Of a DNA stretch of 64,000 bases, positions 29,604 through 38,833 are shown in pieces. Position 1 is the stretch's first letter; each line of letters starts with the position of its first letter. The position numbers were made by a program, and so were the translations under genes. The stretch comes from Streptomyces himastatinicus ATCC 53653. GTDB lineage: Bacteria; Actinomycetota; Actinomycetes; Streptomycetales; Streptomycetaceae. The notes below the pieces were generated by a model. That model made no database searches. It saw only the letters and a program-made list of their open reading frames with translations, and was not told the DNA's origin. Where the stretch lies: NCBI RefSeq assembly GCF_000158915.1, contig NZ_GG657754.1:121539-185538 (forward strand), given 5' to 3'.

Positions 29604-29651
29604 CAGGTCAGATCAGGTCAGATCAGGTCAGATCAGGTCAGGTCAGGTCAG
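29604..29651. repeat. Short tandem repeat GATCAGGTCA
   Basis: Three exact 10-bp units (29611-29640), preceded by GGTCA-type sequence and followed by two GGTCA half-units, fill the gap between the monooxygenase promoter and the HAD gene stop at 29658. Confidence 0.8.
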
Positions 29652-29657
29652 GAGCGC

Positions 29658-30350
29658 TCAGCCGAGCAGGTCCAGGACGGGCGCGAGCCCCGCCGGGCGC
29701 TGGTCGACCGGCAGATGGTCGACGAAGTGCACCGGACAGCCCAGCGCCTCCGCGCCGCCGTCCGCGACGCGGTTGTCCCCGACCATCAGCACATCGGAGG
29801 GTGACAGCCCGAGCGCGTCACAGGCGGCCCGGAAGATGGCGGGGTCGGGCTTATGCGTGCCCTGCTCGTACGAGAGCACATAGGCGTCCACCAGCCCATC
29901 GAGGTCATGCGCCCGGAACACCGGCCGCAGGTCCCAGCCGATGTTGCTGACCACGGCCACCGGGATCCCGCGCCGGCGCAGTGCCCGCAGCGTTGTTCCG
30001 GTGTCCGGGTAGGGCCGCCAGGCGGCGGGCGCCTTGTGGCGGTCGTACAGCGCCCGCGTCAGCTCCGGCCGCGGCAGCCCCGCCTCCTCGATCAACGCGC
30101 TGTAGACCGCACGATGCTGATCGGGGCTCAGATCCCTTTCGTGCCAGGGCCCTTCGAGCCGCGGGGGAATGCGCTGGGGCGACGGTCCGCCCGGCAGTCC
30201 CCCGCACTCCGTCAGCCGCCGCACCCAGTCGGCGAACTCCTCGCCGTCCACCGGGACCTCGGCCTCCGCCAGGACCGCGCCGAGCCACTCCTCGACCGAC
30301 TCGCAGCGCAGCAACGTCCCCGAGAAGTCAAACATCACTCCCTTGACCAT
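29658..30350 (-). CDS. HAD-superfamily hydrolase
   Basis: A 230-residue HAD-like phosphatase. Motif I is FDFSGTL, where the usual second Asp is Ser10; the nucleophile Asp8 is retained. Motif II is VAVVSNIGWD, motif III the Lys in THKPDPAIF, and motif IV is VLMVGDNRVAD. Loss of the acid/base Asp suggests altered chemistry (phosphonatase-like or dehalogenase-like) or a slow phosphatase. Substrate unknown. It lies 24 bp downstream of the AlkZ-like gene on the same strand. Confidence 0.85.
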   Translation of the reverse strand: MVKGVMFDFSGTLLRCESVEEWLGAVLAEAEVPVDGEEFADWVRRLTECGGLPGGPSPQRIPPRLEGPWHERDLSPDQHRAVYSALIEEAGLPRPELTRALYDRHKAPAAWRPYPDTGTTLRALRRRGIPVAVVSNIGWDLRPVFRAHDLDGLVDAYVLSYEQGTHKPDPAIFRAACDALGLSPSDVLMVGDNRVADGGAEALGCPVHFVDHLPVDQRPAGLAPVLDLLG

Positions 30351-30374
30351 GCCGTCATCGTAGGCCGCCGCCGC

Positions 30375-31484
30375 TCAAGGGGACGGGGCAATCCGTACAC
30401 GATCGCTGTCCTTTTCCGACAGGAACGAGGCCAGGCCCTGGCCCTCCTCGGTGACGGCCGCGCGCTCGGCCCGGGAGAAGCCCCGCAGCGGGGTGACCTG
30501 GACGGTGCCCGCGTCGACGGTCCAGGTCGCGGCGACCCGGCCGTCCACCAGCACCATGCGGGCGCCCGCGACGGACAGGCCGCGGTGGGCGTCGTCGATG
30601 ATCCGGCCGCGGTCGTGGTAGCCGAGGACCGCGTTGTCGAACGCGGGCAGGAAACGCACCGGGGCGGGTGTGCCGGGGTCGGGGCGCGGCGCGTCGGGCA
30701 GGTCGAGCAGTTCGCGGCCGCGCTCGTCGCGGAAGGTGACCAGCTCCCCGCGGATGGCGGCCACCGCGGCGGGCAGTCCGGCGAGGCCGCACCAGGCGCG
30801 CAGGTCGGCCGAGGCCGCGGGGCCGAACGCGGCCAGGTAGCGGCGCACCAGCGCTTCGCCGACCGGGTCGGTCCCCTCCGGGGCGGACGGGGCGGCCTCG
30901 CGGCCCAGCCAGCGGGACAGCGGGGTGTAGCGCGCCCCCGACCGCGCGCGCCACACTCCGCGCGGCGGCAGCTGCACGACCGGGACGAGGGCGCCGATCA
31001 CCATCTCGCCCAGTGCCCTCGGGTTCGGCGCGGGCCAGCGGTCGGCGAGTGCCCGCGCGATCTCGGGCATCGAGCGGGGCTCGCCGTCGGCCAGCACCGC
31101 GCGGGCCGCGGCGGCGAGTTCGGCGAGGTCCACCCCCTCCAGCTCGCGGCGGTAGGTGCCCATCACCTTCTGGCGCAGCATGGTGTCATGGCGCGCCCGC
31201 CAGGCCAGGGTGTCGTCGGCGGTGAGGAGGTGCATGGTGCGGCGCATGAGGTGGATTCGTACCACGTGCCGTCCGGTCAGCAGGTCGTCCAGGGCCGCCG
31301 GCGCGAACGCGCGCAGCCGCGACCACAGGCCGGTGAACGGTTCCTGTGGCTCCTGCGCCTGAAGACCGCCGAGGTGTGCGACGGCGTCGAGCACCGGTAC
31401 GTCGGCGCGGTCGAGCAGCAGTTGCCGGGCCAGCGTGGCGCGGTTCAGTGCCCGGTTGTCGAGGACGGTCATCCTCATCGTCAC
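30375..31484 (-). CDS. Winged-helix protein of the AlkZ/YcaQ (HTH_42) family
   Basis: A 369-residue member of the family that includes DNA glycosylases acting on bulky or crosslinked lesions. The LGGLQAQEPQEPF segment near residue 38 holds the Q-x-Q motif associated with catalysis. LMRRTMHLLTADD and the C-terminal FLPAFDNAVLGYHDR are typical. GTG at 31484 has AAGGGA 6 nt upstream. Secondary-metabolite producers use relatives for self-protection, but no biosynthetic cluster is visible here. It starts 55 bp downstream of the terminator that closes the sox operon. Confidence 0.8.
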   Translation of the reverse strand: MTMRMTVLDNRALNRATLARQLLLDRADVPVLDAVAHLGGLQAQEPQEPFTGLWSRLRAFAPAALDDLLTGRHVVRIHLMRRTMHLLTADDTLAWRARHDTMLRQKVMGTYRRELEGVDLAELAAAARAVLADGEPRSMPEIARALADRWPAPNPRALGEMVIGALVPVVQLPPRGVWRARSGARYTPLSRWLGREAAPSAPEGTDPVGEALVRRYLAAFGPAASADLRAWCGLAGLPAAVAAIRGELVTFRDERGRELLDLPDAPRPDPGTPAPVRFLPAFDNAVLGYHDRGRIIDDAHRGLSVAGARMVLVDGRVAATWTVDAGTVQVTPLRGFSRAERAAVTEEGQGLASFLSEKDSDRVRIAPSP

Positions 31485-31538
31485 ACGTGTTCCCTTCGGT
31501 CCTGCCGATCGCTGTCGGGTGCGGGATGACGATCGCAG

Positions 31539-31567
31539 GGGATGCGGTCAGGTTGTGACCGCATCCC
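31539..31567. terminator. Terminator of the glyA-sox operon
   Basis: A perfect 12-bp stem (GGGATGCGGTCA / TGACCGCATCCC) with a 5-nt loop lies 51 bp past the soxG stop and before the AlkZ-like gene. Confidence 0.8.
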
Positions 31568-31618
31568 GGCCCGCGTCGCCGGTCCCCCACCCGATGCGGG
31601 AACCGTGTGTCTCTGGCG

Positions 31619-32248
31619 TTACGGCAGCGCCGGGGCGCGGTACTCGCTCATCGCGTCGATGAGCCAGCGCGCCAGGTAGTCGGCGAACGAGGACCGCGGG
31701 AACAGCCGGTACGTCGGGGCCTCGTCCACCTGCCAGAGCAGCACCGCGACGGGCCCCACCGTGGTCGACACCGCCCGGCCGGGGCCGAAGGCCCGGGGGT
31801 GCAGGTCCAGGGGGCAGCCCTTCTCCAGCACCTGCCGGGCGGCCGCGCCGCTCAGCTCCAGCGTGGTGCGGTTCGCCGAGACGTCCACCGCCGACCCCGG
31901 GTCTCCGGCGAGTGCCTCCCGCAACTCGGCGGCCACGGACGTCCCGCCGGCCGGGGACACCACGAGCCACTCGTCGGGGCCGAGCCACAGGAGCGTGTGG
32001 GAGCCGGATACGGCGGTCTGACCGCACTGCCGCGGGAGCGGCGCGCCGAGGGTCTTCTCGATGCGGTCGGCCGCTTCGGAGTCCGGGGCGACGCGCAGGT
32101 TCACCATGGTGATGAACGGCCACTCGGCAAGCCGGACACCACGCGCTCCGGTGACGGCGGCGGCGCGCATCCGCGCCTCCAGATGGGCCAGGGGGCTGGT
32201 ACGCAGGGCCACCGGGCCCGCGCCCGCGTCGATCGTCGGCTCAGCCAT
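31619..32248 (-). CDS. soxG: Sarcosine oxidase gamma subunit
   Basis: The small folate-fold subunit of heterotetrameric sarcosine oxidase, 209 residues. Typical segments are [49 protein letters not shown] and [17 protein letters not shown]. Its start overlaps the soxA end by 8 bp, and it is the last gene before the 31539 hairpin. Confidence 0.92.
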   Translation of the reverse strand: MAEPTIDAGAGPVALRTSPLAHLEARMRAAAVTGARGVRLAEWPFITMVNLRVAPDSEAADRIEKTLGAPLPRQCGQTAVSGSHTLLWLGPDEWLVVSPAGGTSVAAELREALAGDPGSAVDVSANRTTLELSGAAARQVLEKGCPLDLHPRAFGPGRAVSTTVGPVAVLLWQVDEAPTYRLFPRSSFADYLARWLIDAMSEYRAPALP

Positions 32249-35135
32249 CGCGCTTGGTCCCTTCGGGGTCGTACAGGACGGAGTCGGCCACCAGGACGGG
32301 CACCAGCTCCTCGCCCACCGGGGCGAGCAGGGTCTCGCCGATCCTCGCCCGCCCGCCGGAGACGAGGGCGAGCGCGAAGGGGCGGCCGAGGGCCGGGCTG
32401 TGGTAGCTGGAGGTGACGTGGCCGAGCATCGGCACCGGCCCGGTCTCGGGGGTGAGGGGCACGTCCGGCGCGACGAGCTGGGCGCCCTCGGGCAGCCGGG
32501 TCGTGCCGTCGCTCGGCAGCAGGCCGACGAGTTGCTTGCGGTCGGTGCGGGAGGTGTCGGGGCGGGAGTAGGAGCGCTTTCCGACGAAGCCCTTCACCTT
32601 GGAGACCGCCCAGGACATGCCCGCGTCCTGCGGGGTCACGGTGCCGTCGGTGTCCTGGCCGACGATGATGTAGCCCTTCTCGGCGCGCAGGACGTGCATG
32701 GTCTCGGTGCCGTACGGGGTGATGTCGTACGGTCGGCCGATCGCGTACACCTCCTCCCAGACCGCCAGGCCGTACCACGCGGGGACGTTGACTTCGTAGG
32801 CGAGTTCCCCGGAGAAGGAGATCCGGCAGATGCGGGCCGGGACACCGGAGGCCAGGGTGGTCTCGCGGAAGGCCATGAAGGGGAACGCCTCGGCGGACAG
32901 GTCGACGTCGGGCGCGAGACCGGCGACGACCTCGCGGGACTGGGGGCCGACGACGGCGATCGTGGTCCACTGCTCGGTCACCGAGGTGCAGTGGACGTCG
33001 AGTTCGGGCCACTCGGTCTGAAGCCACTCCTCCAGCCAGTCCAGGACCCCGGCGGCGCCACCGGTCGTGGTGGTCATGAAGTAGCGGTTCTCCTCCAGCC
33101 GCAGCGTCACGCCGTCGTCGAAGATCATCCCGTCGGGCTTGCACATCACGCCGTAGCGGGCCATGCCGGGCTTCAGCTTCTTGAAGCCGTTGGTGTAGAT
33201 CCGGCCCAGGAACTCACCCGCGTCCGTGCCCCAGACCTCGATCTTGCCCAGGGTGGTGGCGTCCATGAACGCCACGCCCTCACGTGCCGCGCGGCACTCG
33301 CGGGCCACGGCGGTGTCCATGTCCTCACCGGGCCGGGGGTAGTACCAGGGGCGCTTCCACTGCCCGACGTCCTCGAATTCCGCGCCGTGCGCCACGTGCC
33401 AGCCGTGGATGGACGTGGTCCGCTCCGGGTCGAACAGCTGGCCGCGCTCGCGCCCGGCCAGGGCGGCGAAGGCCACCGGTGTGTACGGCGCCCGGTAGGA
33501 GGTGGTGCCGATGTCTCCGGGTGAGGCGCCCGAGCCGAGGGCCTGGGCGATCACACCGATCGCGTTGACGCCGGATGTCTTGCCCTGGTCGTTCGCCGTG
33601 CCGAGCGAGGTGTACCGCTTGACGTGCTCGACACCGCGCATACCGGCGCCGACCGACCGCCAGACGTCGGCGGCCGACACATCGCGCTGGAGGTCGACGA
33701 AGTGGGTGTCCCAGCTGCCGGGTTCGCCCTCGGCCGCGGGGACCAGCCATAGTGCGCGCACCGGGCCACCTGCGGACCGCGCCTCGTCGGACGGGGGCAC
33801 GGGCACCGGGAACCCGGCGTCCGTCGCGGCCCGCGCACCGGCCCGCGCTCCCTCGGCCAGACAGCCGTCGAGGCCGTACGTCCCGCGGGCGGCACCCACG
33901 ACCTGCTGGTCCCGTACGGCGCCGTCGGGTACGAAGGCGGCCAGGTCCTCGTCCCAGCGCAACCGGCCCTGGCGCTGGCTGTGCAGGTGCACCACCGGGC
34001 TCCAGCCGCCGGAGACGGCCAGCAGGTCGCAGTCGAACGACTCGGGCGCGCCGGTGAGTTGCCCCTCGGCGTCGAGTGCCTGGACGGTGACACCGGTGAT
34101 ACGGCTCTCCCCCGCGGTGGCGGCCACCGCGCTGCCCGTCAGCACCCGTGCCCCGGTCGCCACGGCCACTTCGGCGGCCCGGTGGGACAGTTCGGGGCGC
34201 GCGTCCACCACGGCGGCGATGCCGACTCCTGCGGCGTGCAGATCGGCGACCGTGTCATAGGCGCTGTCGTTGGTGGTGCTCACCACGGCCCGCGAGCCCG
34301 GGGCCACGGCGTACCGGTTGAGGTACGAGCGCACGGCGGCGGCGAGCATCACCCCGGGGCGGTCGTTGCCCGCGAAGACCAGCGGACGCTCGTGGGCGCC
34401 GGTCGCCAGGACCACCCGGCGGGCCCGGATGTGCCACACCCGCTGCCGCGAGACGCCCTCGGACGGCTGGGGAGCGTCGGCGCCGAGGTGGTCGGTGCGG
34501 CGCTGGACGGCCAGCACGTAGTTGTCGTCGTAGGAGCCGAACGCCGTGGTGCGCCGCAGGACGACGACCTCGGGCGCGGCGTCGAGGGCCGCGCGGACTT
34601 CGGCGGCCCACGCGAGGGCGCTCTGCTCGCCGACCGTCTCGGTGCTCCCGGAGAGCAGCGAGCCGCCAGGCTCGGACTGCTCGTCGAGGAGGATCACCCG
34701 GGCGCCGGAGCCCGCGGCGGCGGTGGCGGCGGCGAGCCCGGCCGGTCCTGCGCCGATGACCAGGACATCGGTGTGGAGGTACTTCTTGTCGTAGACGTCG
34801 GGGTCGGGGGCCGGGTCGAGGCGGCCCATCCCGGACAGCGTGGTGGCGGACAGGCCGTCGTACAGCTCCACCGTCGTCGCGGGCAGCATGCCCTCCGAGC
34901 ACGGGCCGTCGATCCGCACCAGGGCGTTGGGCTCCTCGGGGCCCGCGGCGACGATGCCGCGCGGGCGGCCGCGGTAGAGCGACGGGGCGACCTCCACGAG
35001 CCCGTTCGCCAGCATCGCGGAGGCGACGGTGTCCCCGGGGTGCCCGGTCAGCTCACGGCCGTCGACGGTGAAGCGCAGCACGGAGCTGCGGTCGACGCGG
35101 CCCCCGCGCGGAAGCCGGAATGGCTGGTCGGTCAT
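32241..35135 (-). CDS. soxA: Sarcosine oxidase alpha subunit
   Basis: The 964-residue large subunit. It starts with a 2Fe-2S-ferredoxin-like domain ([20 protein letters not shown]), then an NAD-binding dinucleotide motif (GAGPAG at 128-133). A cofactor-binding oxidoreductase domain and a C-terminal GcvT domain follow; the GcvT domain places the methyl group on THF ([20 protein letters not shown]). With SoxB it oxidises sarcosine to glycine, H2O2 and 5,10-methylene-THF. ATG at 35135 has GGAGG upstream and overlaps the soxD stop by 4 bp. Confidence 0.95.
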   Translation of the reverse strand: MTDQPFRLPRGGRVDRSSVLRFTVDGRELTGHPGDTVASAMLANGLVEVAPSLYRGRPRGIVAAGPEEPNALVRIDGPCSEGMLPATTVELYDGLSATTLSGMGRLDPAPDPDVYDKKYLHTDVLVIGAGPAGLAAATAAAGSGARVILLDEQSEPGGSLLSGSTETVGEQSALAWAAEVRAALDAAPEVVVLRRTTAFGSYDDNYVLAVQRRTDHLGADAPQPSEGVSRQRVWHIRARRVVLATGAHERPLVFAGNDRPGVMLAAAVRSYLNRYAVAPGSRAVVSTTNDSAYDTVADLHAAGVGIAAVVDARPELSHRAAEVAVATGARVLTGSAVAATAGESRITGVTVQALDAEGQLTGAPESFDCDLLAVSGGWSPVVHLHSQRQGRLRWDEDLAAFVPDGAVRDQQVVGAARGTYGLDGCLAEGARAGARAATDAGFPVPVPPSDEARSAGGPVRALWLVPAAEGEPGSWDTHFVDLQRDVSAADVWRSVGAGMRGVEHVKRYTSLGTANDQGKTSGVNAIGVIAQALGSGASPGDIGTTSYRAPYTPVAFAALAGRERGQLFDPERTTSIHGWHVAHGAEFEDVGQWKRPWYYPRPGEDMDTAVARECRAAREGVAFMDATTLGKIEVWGTDAGEFLGRIYTNGFKKLKPGMARYGVMCKPDGMIFDDGVTLRLEENRYFMTTTTGGAAGVLDWLEEWLQTEWPELDVHCTSVTEQWTTIAVVGPQSREVVAGLAPDVDLSAEAFPFMAFRETTLASGVPARICRISFSGELAYEVNVPAWYGLAVWEEVYAIGRPYDITPYGTETMHVLRAEKGYIIVGQDTDGTVTPQDAGMSWAVSKVKGFVGKRSYSRPDTSRTDRKQLVGLLPSDGTTRLPEGAQLVAPDVPLTPETGPVPMLGHVTSSYHSPALGRPFALALVSGGRARIGETLLAPVGEELVPVLVADSVLYDPEGTKRDG

Positions 35136-35428
35136 CGGTTCCCTCCGGCCTGGGGCAGTGCGGGGCGGGGCTCGTCGAGCCGGTAGGCGGCCAGCACCTC
35201 GTACGTCGTGGTGTCGCGCAGGACGTTGAACCAGCGGCGGCATCCGGTGCCGTGCATCCACCGCTCGGCGAAGGGCCCCTTGGGGTTGTCGCGGTAGAAG
35301 ACGTACGCGGCCCATTCCTCGTCGGTGAGGTCCGCGGTGTTTCCGGGGTAGGGGACGTGGGCCTGTCCCCCGTAGTGGTACTCGGCCTCGTCGCGAGGAC
35401 CGCACCATGGGCAGGTGATCAGCAGCAC
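35132..35428 (-). CDS. soxD: Sarcosine oxidase delta subunit
   Basis: A 98-residue zinc-binding subunit. Cys6, Cys9, His59 and Cys63 (ITCPWCG ... [11 protein letters not shown]) occupy the known zinc-ligand positions of the family. It is located between soxB (10 bp gap) and soxA (4 bp ATGA overlap), the canonical B-D-A-G order. Confidence 0.93.
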   Translation of the reverse strand: MLLITCPWCGPRDEAEYHYGGQAHVPYPGNTADLTDEEWAAYVFYRDNPKGPFAERWMHGTGCRRWFNVLRDTTTYEVLAAYRLDEPRPALPQAGGNR

Positions 35429-35438
35429 GGTGTTCTCC

Positions 35439-36659
35439 TCAGTGGGCCACGGCTGCGGCGCCGTGTTCGTCGATCAGTGCGCCCGTCGTGAAGCGTTCGA
35501 GGGCGAAGGGGGCGTTCAGCGGGTGGGGCTCGCCGGTGGCGATGGTGTGCGCGAAGGTCCATCCGGCGGCCGGGGTGGCCTTGAAGCCACCGGTGCCCCA
35601 GCCGCAGTTGACGTAGAGGTTCTCGACGGGGGTGGCGCCGATGATCGGGGAGGCGTCAGGGGTGACGTCGACGATGCCGCCCCAGGTGCGCAGCACGTGC
35701 GCGCGGGCGAAGACGGGGAACAGCTCGACGGCGGCGGCCATCTGGTGTTCGATCACATGGAACGAGCCGCGCTGCCCGTAGCCGTTGTACGCGTCGACCC
35801 CCGCGCCCATCACCAGCTCGCCCTTGTGCGCCTGGGACACGTAGACGTGCACATGGTTGGACATCACCACGGTGGGGTGCACCGGCTCGTGCAGCTCGGA
35901 CACCAGCGCCTGGAGCGGGTGCGACTGCACCGGCAGCCGGAAACCCGCCATCTCGGCCAGGACGCTGCTGTGCCCGGCGGCCGCGAGGCCGACCCGGCCC
36001 GCGAGGATGCGCCCGCGGTTGGTCTCCACGCCCACGACCCGGTCGCCGTCCTTGACGAAGCCGGTGACCTCGCACCCCTGGATCAGGTCCACGCCCAGCT
36101 CGTCCGCCCGCCGGGCCAGCGCCCAGGCGACGTGGTCGTGCTTGGCGATACCGGCCCGCGGCTGGAAGGTGGCGCCGAGGACCGGATACCGGGTGTCGGG
36201 CGAGACGTTGAGGATGGGACAGACCTCGGCGACCTCGTCCGGGGTGAGCCACTGGGCGTCGACGCCGTTGAGGCGGTTGGCGCCCACGCGGCGCACCCCT
36301 TCGCGGACGTCCTGGAGGGTGTGCGCGAGGTTGAGGACACCGCGCTGGCTGAACAGGAAGTCGTACTCCAGCTCCTCCGGGAGCCGCTCCCACAGCCCCA
36401 GCGCGTGCTCGTACATCGCCGCGCTCTCGTCCAGCAGGTAGTTGGAGCGGATGATCGTGGTGTTGCGGGCCATGTTGCCGCCGGCCAGCCAGCCCTTCTC
36501 CAGGACGGCCACGTTGGTGATGCCGTGGTTCTTGGCGAGGTAGTAGGCGGTGGCCAGGCCGTGGCCTCCGGCGCCGACGATGATGACGTCGTAGGAGGAG
36601 CGCGGCTCCGGGTTGCGCCAGAGGAAGTCCGGGTGCTCCGGCAGCGGCTGGGTGGTCAT
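35439..36659 (-). CDS. soxB: Sarcosine oxidase beta subunit
   Basis: The 406-residue flavin subunit. FAD site [20 protein letters not shown]; His174 in [12 protein letters not shown] aligns with the residue carrying covalent FMN in the family. [15 protein letters not shown] is the conserved active-site strand. It lies 13 bp downstream of glyA and 10 bp upstream of soxD, so it is clearly in the same operon. Confidence 0.95.
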   Translation of the reverse strand: MTTQPLPEHPDFLWRNPEPRSSYDVIIVGAGGHGLATAYYLAKNHGITNVAVLEKGWLAGGNMARNTTIIRSNYLLDESAAMYEHALGLWERLPEELEYDFLFSQRGVLNLAHTLQDVREGVRRVGANRLNGVDAQWLTPDEVAEVCPILNVSPDTRYPVLGATFQPRAGIAKHDHVAWALARRADELGVDLIQGCEVTGFVKDGDRVVGVETNRGRILAGRVGLAAAGHSSVLAEMAGFRLPVQSHPLQALVSELHEPVHPTVVMSNHVHVYVSQAHKGELVMGAGVDAYNGYGQRGSFHVIEHQMAAAVELFPVFARAHVLRTWGGIVDVTPDASPIIGATPVENLYVNCGWGTGGFKATPAAGWTFAHTIATGEPHPLNAPFALERFTTGALIDEHGAAAVAH

Positions 36660-36672
36660 GCCGCGTCTCCGT

Positions 36673-37986
36673 TCAGGTGGGGATGTTCAGGTGGGGGTAG
36701 AGGGGGAAGGCGGCGGCGAGCTTCTCGACCCGGTCGCGCAGCAGGCCCGCCTGCTCGTCGCCGAACTTCTCGTCCTTCAGGGCCTGGGCGATGATGTCGG
36801 CCACCTCGCGGAACTCCGTCTCGCCGAAGCCCCGCGCGGCCAGGGCCGGGGTGCCGATGCGCAGCCCCGAGGAGACCATCGGGGGACGCGGGTCGAACGG
36901 CACCGCGTTGCGGTTGACGGTGATGCCGATGCGGTGCAGCCGGTCCTCGGCCTGCTGCCCGTCGAGCGCGGAGGCGCGCAGGTCGACGAGGATCAGATGG
37001 ACTTCGGTGCCGCCGGTCAGCACCGTGATCCCGGCCTCGGCCACATCGTCGGACAGCAGCCGCCCGGCGAGGATGCGGGCGCCGGCCAGGGTGCGCTGCT
37101 GGCGCTCGGCGAACTCCTCGCTCGCCGCCACCTTGAAGGCCACCGCCTTCGCGGCGATGACGTGCTCCAGCGGGCCGCCCTGCTGGCCGGGGAAGACCGC
37201 GGAGTTGATCTTCTTGGCCAGGTCGGCGCGGCTGAGGATCACCCCGCCGCGCGGGCCGCCGAGGGTCTTGTGGGTGGTGGTCGTCACCACGTCGGCATAC
37301 GGCACGGGGCTCGGGTGGAGGCCCGCGGCCACCAGCCCGGCGAAGTGCGCCATGTCCACCATCAGATACGCGCCCACCGCGTCGGCGATGCGCCGGAACG
37401 CGGCGAAGTCGAGCCGGCGGGGATAGGCCGACCAGCCGGCGACGATCATCTTGGGCCGGTGCGCGAGAGCGAGCTGCTCGACCTCGTCCATGTCGATGCG
37501 CATGTCGGCCTCGCGCACGTGGTACGGCACGACGTTGTACAGCTTGCCGGAGTAGTTGATGCGCATGCCGTGGGTGAGATGGCCGCCGTGCGCCAGGTCC
37601 AGGCCGAGGATCGTGTCGCCGGGGTCCAGCAGCGCGAACATCGCGGCCGCGTTGGCCTGGGCGCCGGAGTGCGGCTGTACGTTCGCGGCCTCCGCGCCGA
37701 AGAGCTGCTTCACCCGGGCGATGGCCAGCTGCTCGACGACGTCGACATGCTCGCAGCCGCCGTAGTAGCGGCGGCCCGGGTAGCCCTCCGCGTACTTGTT
37801 GGTCAGGACCGAGCCCTGTGCCTCCATGACCGCGGCCGGAGCGAAGTTCTCCGAGGCGATCATCTCGAGGGTGGACTGCTGACGGTGCAGCTCGGCGTCC
37901 ACCGCGGTGGCGATATCCGGGTCGAGTGTGCTGAGCGGGAGGGTGAGGTGGGAGGTGACCGTGGTGATCGACGGGTTGGTTGCCAT
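36673..37986 (-). CDS. glyA: Serine hydroxymethyltransferase
   Basis: A PLP enzyme of 437 residues that joins glycine and 5,10-methylene-THF to give serine and [17 protein letters not shown] holds the PLP Lys; [26 protein letters not shown] and [19 protein letters not shown] are family signatures. As first gene of the glyA-soxBDAG operon it would use both products of sarcosine oxidation. It is probably a second, catabolic copy in addition to a housekeeping glyA elsewhere. The promoter region is shared with a divergent GntR gene and contains a TGATATATCA palindrome. Confidence 0.95.
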   Translation of the reverse strand: MATNPSITTVTSHLTLPLSTLDPDIATAVDAELHRQQSTLEMIASENFAPAAVMEAQGSVLTNKYAEGYPGRRYYGGCEHVDVVEQLAIARVKQLFGAEAANVQPHSGAQANAAAMFALLDPGDTILGLDLAHGGHLTHGMRINYSGKLYNVVPYHVREADMRIDMDEVEQLALAHRPKMIVAGWSAYPRRLDFAAFRRIADAVGAYLMVDMAHFAGLVAAGLHPSPVPYADVVTTTTHKTLGGPRGGVILSRADLAKKINSAVFPGQQGGPLEHVIAAKAVAFKVAASEEFAERQQRTLAGARILAGRLLSDDVAEAGITVLTGGTEVHLILVDLRASALDGQQAEDRLHRIGITVNRNAVPFDPRPPMVSSGLRIGTPALAARGFGETEFREVADIIAQALKDEKFGDEQAGLLRDRVEKLAAAFPLYPHLNIPT

Positions 37987-38020
37987 CTGTGCACCATCCT
38001 GAGAGCCAACTAATGGGCAA

Positions 38021-38049
38021 TTGATATATCAGCCTCTGCGGTAAGGTAT
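38021..38049 (+). promoter_or_regulatory. GntR promoter with overlapping operator TGATATATCA
   Basis: The perfect 10-bp palindrome TGATATATCA (38022-38031) overlaps a -35-like TTGATA (38021-38026). An AGGTAT -10-like box lies 17 bp further on (38044-38049), 32 bp before the GntR start. On the other strand the same palindrome lies 36 bp from the glyA start. This arrangement fits autorepression and control of glyA-sox. Confidence 0.5.
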
Positions 38050-38081
38050 GGGAGCTCGCTGGGAGAGGTCAAGGGGGTTTC

Positions 38082-38747
38082 ATGCAGCACGTGGCGACCG
38101 AGCCGAGGGGCGAGGAGCTGTCCCTCGCCGAGCGCGCCTACCGCGCCATCCGCGACCGGCTCGTCATGCTCGAGATCCGCCCGGGGGCGCCGATCAACGA
38201 GGACCAGCTGGCCCAGTCCCTCGGCGTCGGCCGGACGCCGGTGCGCGAGGCACTCAAGCGGCTCCAGTACGAGCGCCTGATCACGACCTACCCCCGGCGC
38301 GGCACCTTCGCCACCGACGTCAACATCACCGACCTGGCCCATATCTCCGAGGTGCGCCAGGAGCTGGAGCCGCTGGCCGCCGCCCAGGCCGCGCGGCGCG
38401 CCACGGCCGCGGACCGCGCGGTCCTGGCGGGTGCGCTACGGGAGCTGGGGAGCGTGGATTCCCATCGGCACGGTGCCGATGAGCTGATGCGCCTGGACCT
38501 CCAGGTCCACCGCGCCATCTACGCCGCCACCCACAACCCGTACCTGGAGGACACCCTCGTCCGCCACGACAACCTGGCGACGCGCATCTGGTGTCTGTTC
38601 ATCGACCGGCTGTCCGACATGGCGGGCCACGTCGAAGAGCACGGGCCGCTGCTCGAGGCGATCGTCGCCGGTGACCCCGAGAAGGCGGCCCAGCTCGCCC
38701 GCGACCATGTCGAGGGCTTCGAGCGGGCCATTCGCGCCGCGATCTGA
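38082..38747 (+). CDS. GntR-family regulator (FCD subfamily), likely sarcosine operon regulator
   Basis: A 221-residue regulator: wHTH at about 15-80 (AERAYRAIRDRLVMLEIRPG; GVGRTPVREALKRL) and a helical FCD ligand-binding domain. The FCD metal ligands appear intact (RLDLQVHRAIY, EEHGPLLEAI, ARDHVEGF). It is divergent from glyA-soxBDAG across 95 bp that holds the TGATATATCA palindrome, so it is the probable repressor or activator of sarcosine use. ATG at 38082 has AAGGGGG upstream. Confidence 0.92.
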   Translation: MQHVATEPRGEELSLAERAYRAIRDRLVMLEIRPGAPINEDQLAQSLGVGRTPVREALKRLQYERLITTYPRRGTFATDVNITDLAHISEVRQELEPLAAAQAARRATAADRAVLAGALRELGSVDSHRHGADELMRLDLQVHRAIYAATHNPYLEDTLVRHDNLATRIWCLFIDRLSDMAGHVEEHGPLLEAIVAGDPEKAAQLARDHVEGFERAIRAAI

Positions 38748-38748
38748 G

Positions 38749-38833
38749 GCGCCGTAAGGCATGCGCTGAAGCGCCGTAACGCATCGGCCCGAGGCCCCCG
38801 TAACGCATCGGCTGAAGCGCCGTTCCGCGTCAG
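38749..38833. repeat. Degenerate ~22-bp tandem repeat between convergent regulators
   Basis: About 3.5 copies of a GCGCCGTAACGCATCGGCTGA-like unit (starts near 38749, 38771, 38794 and 38817) fill the gap after the GntR gene and reach the stop codon of the next, convergent regulator gene. Confidence 0.7.

Noticed and set aside
29604..29651. CRISPR-like array
   Set aside because: Units are 10 bp with no spacers; this is a simple tandem repeat.
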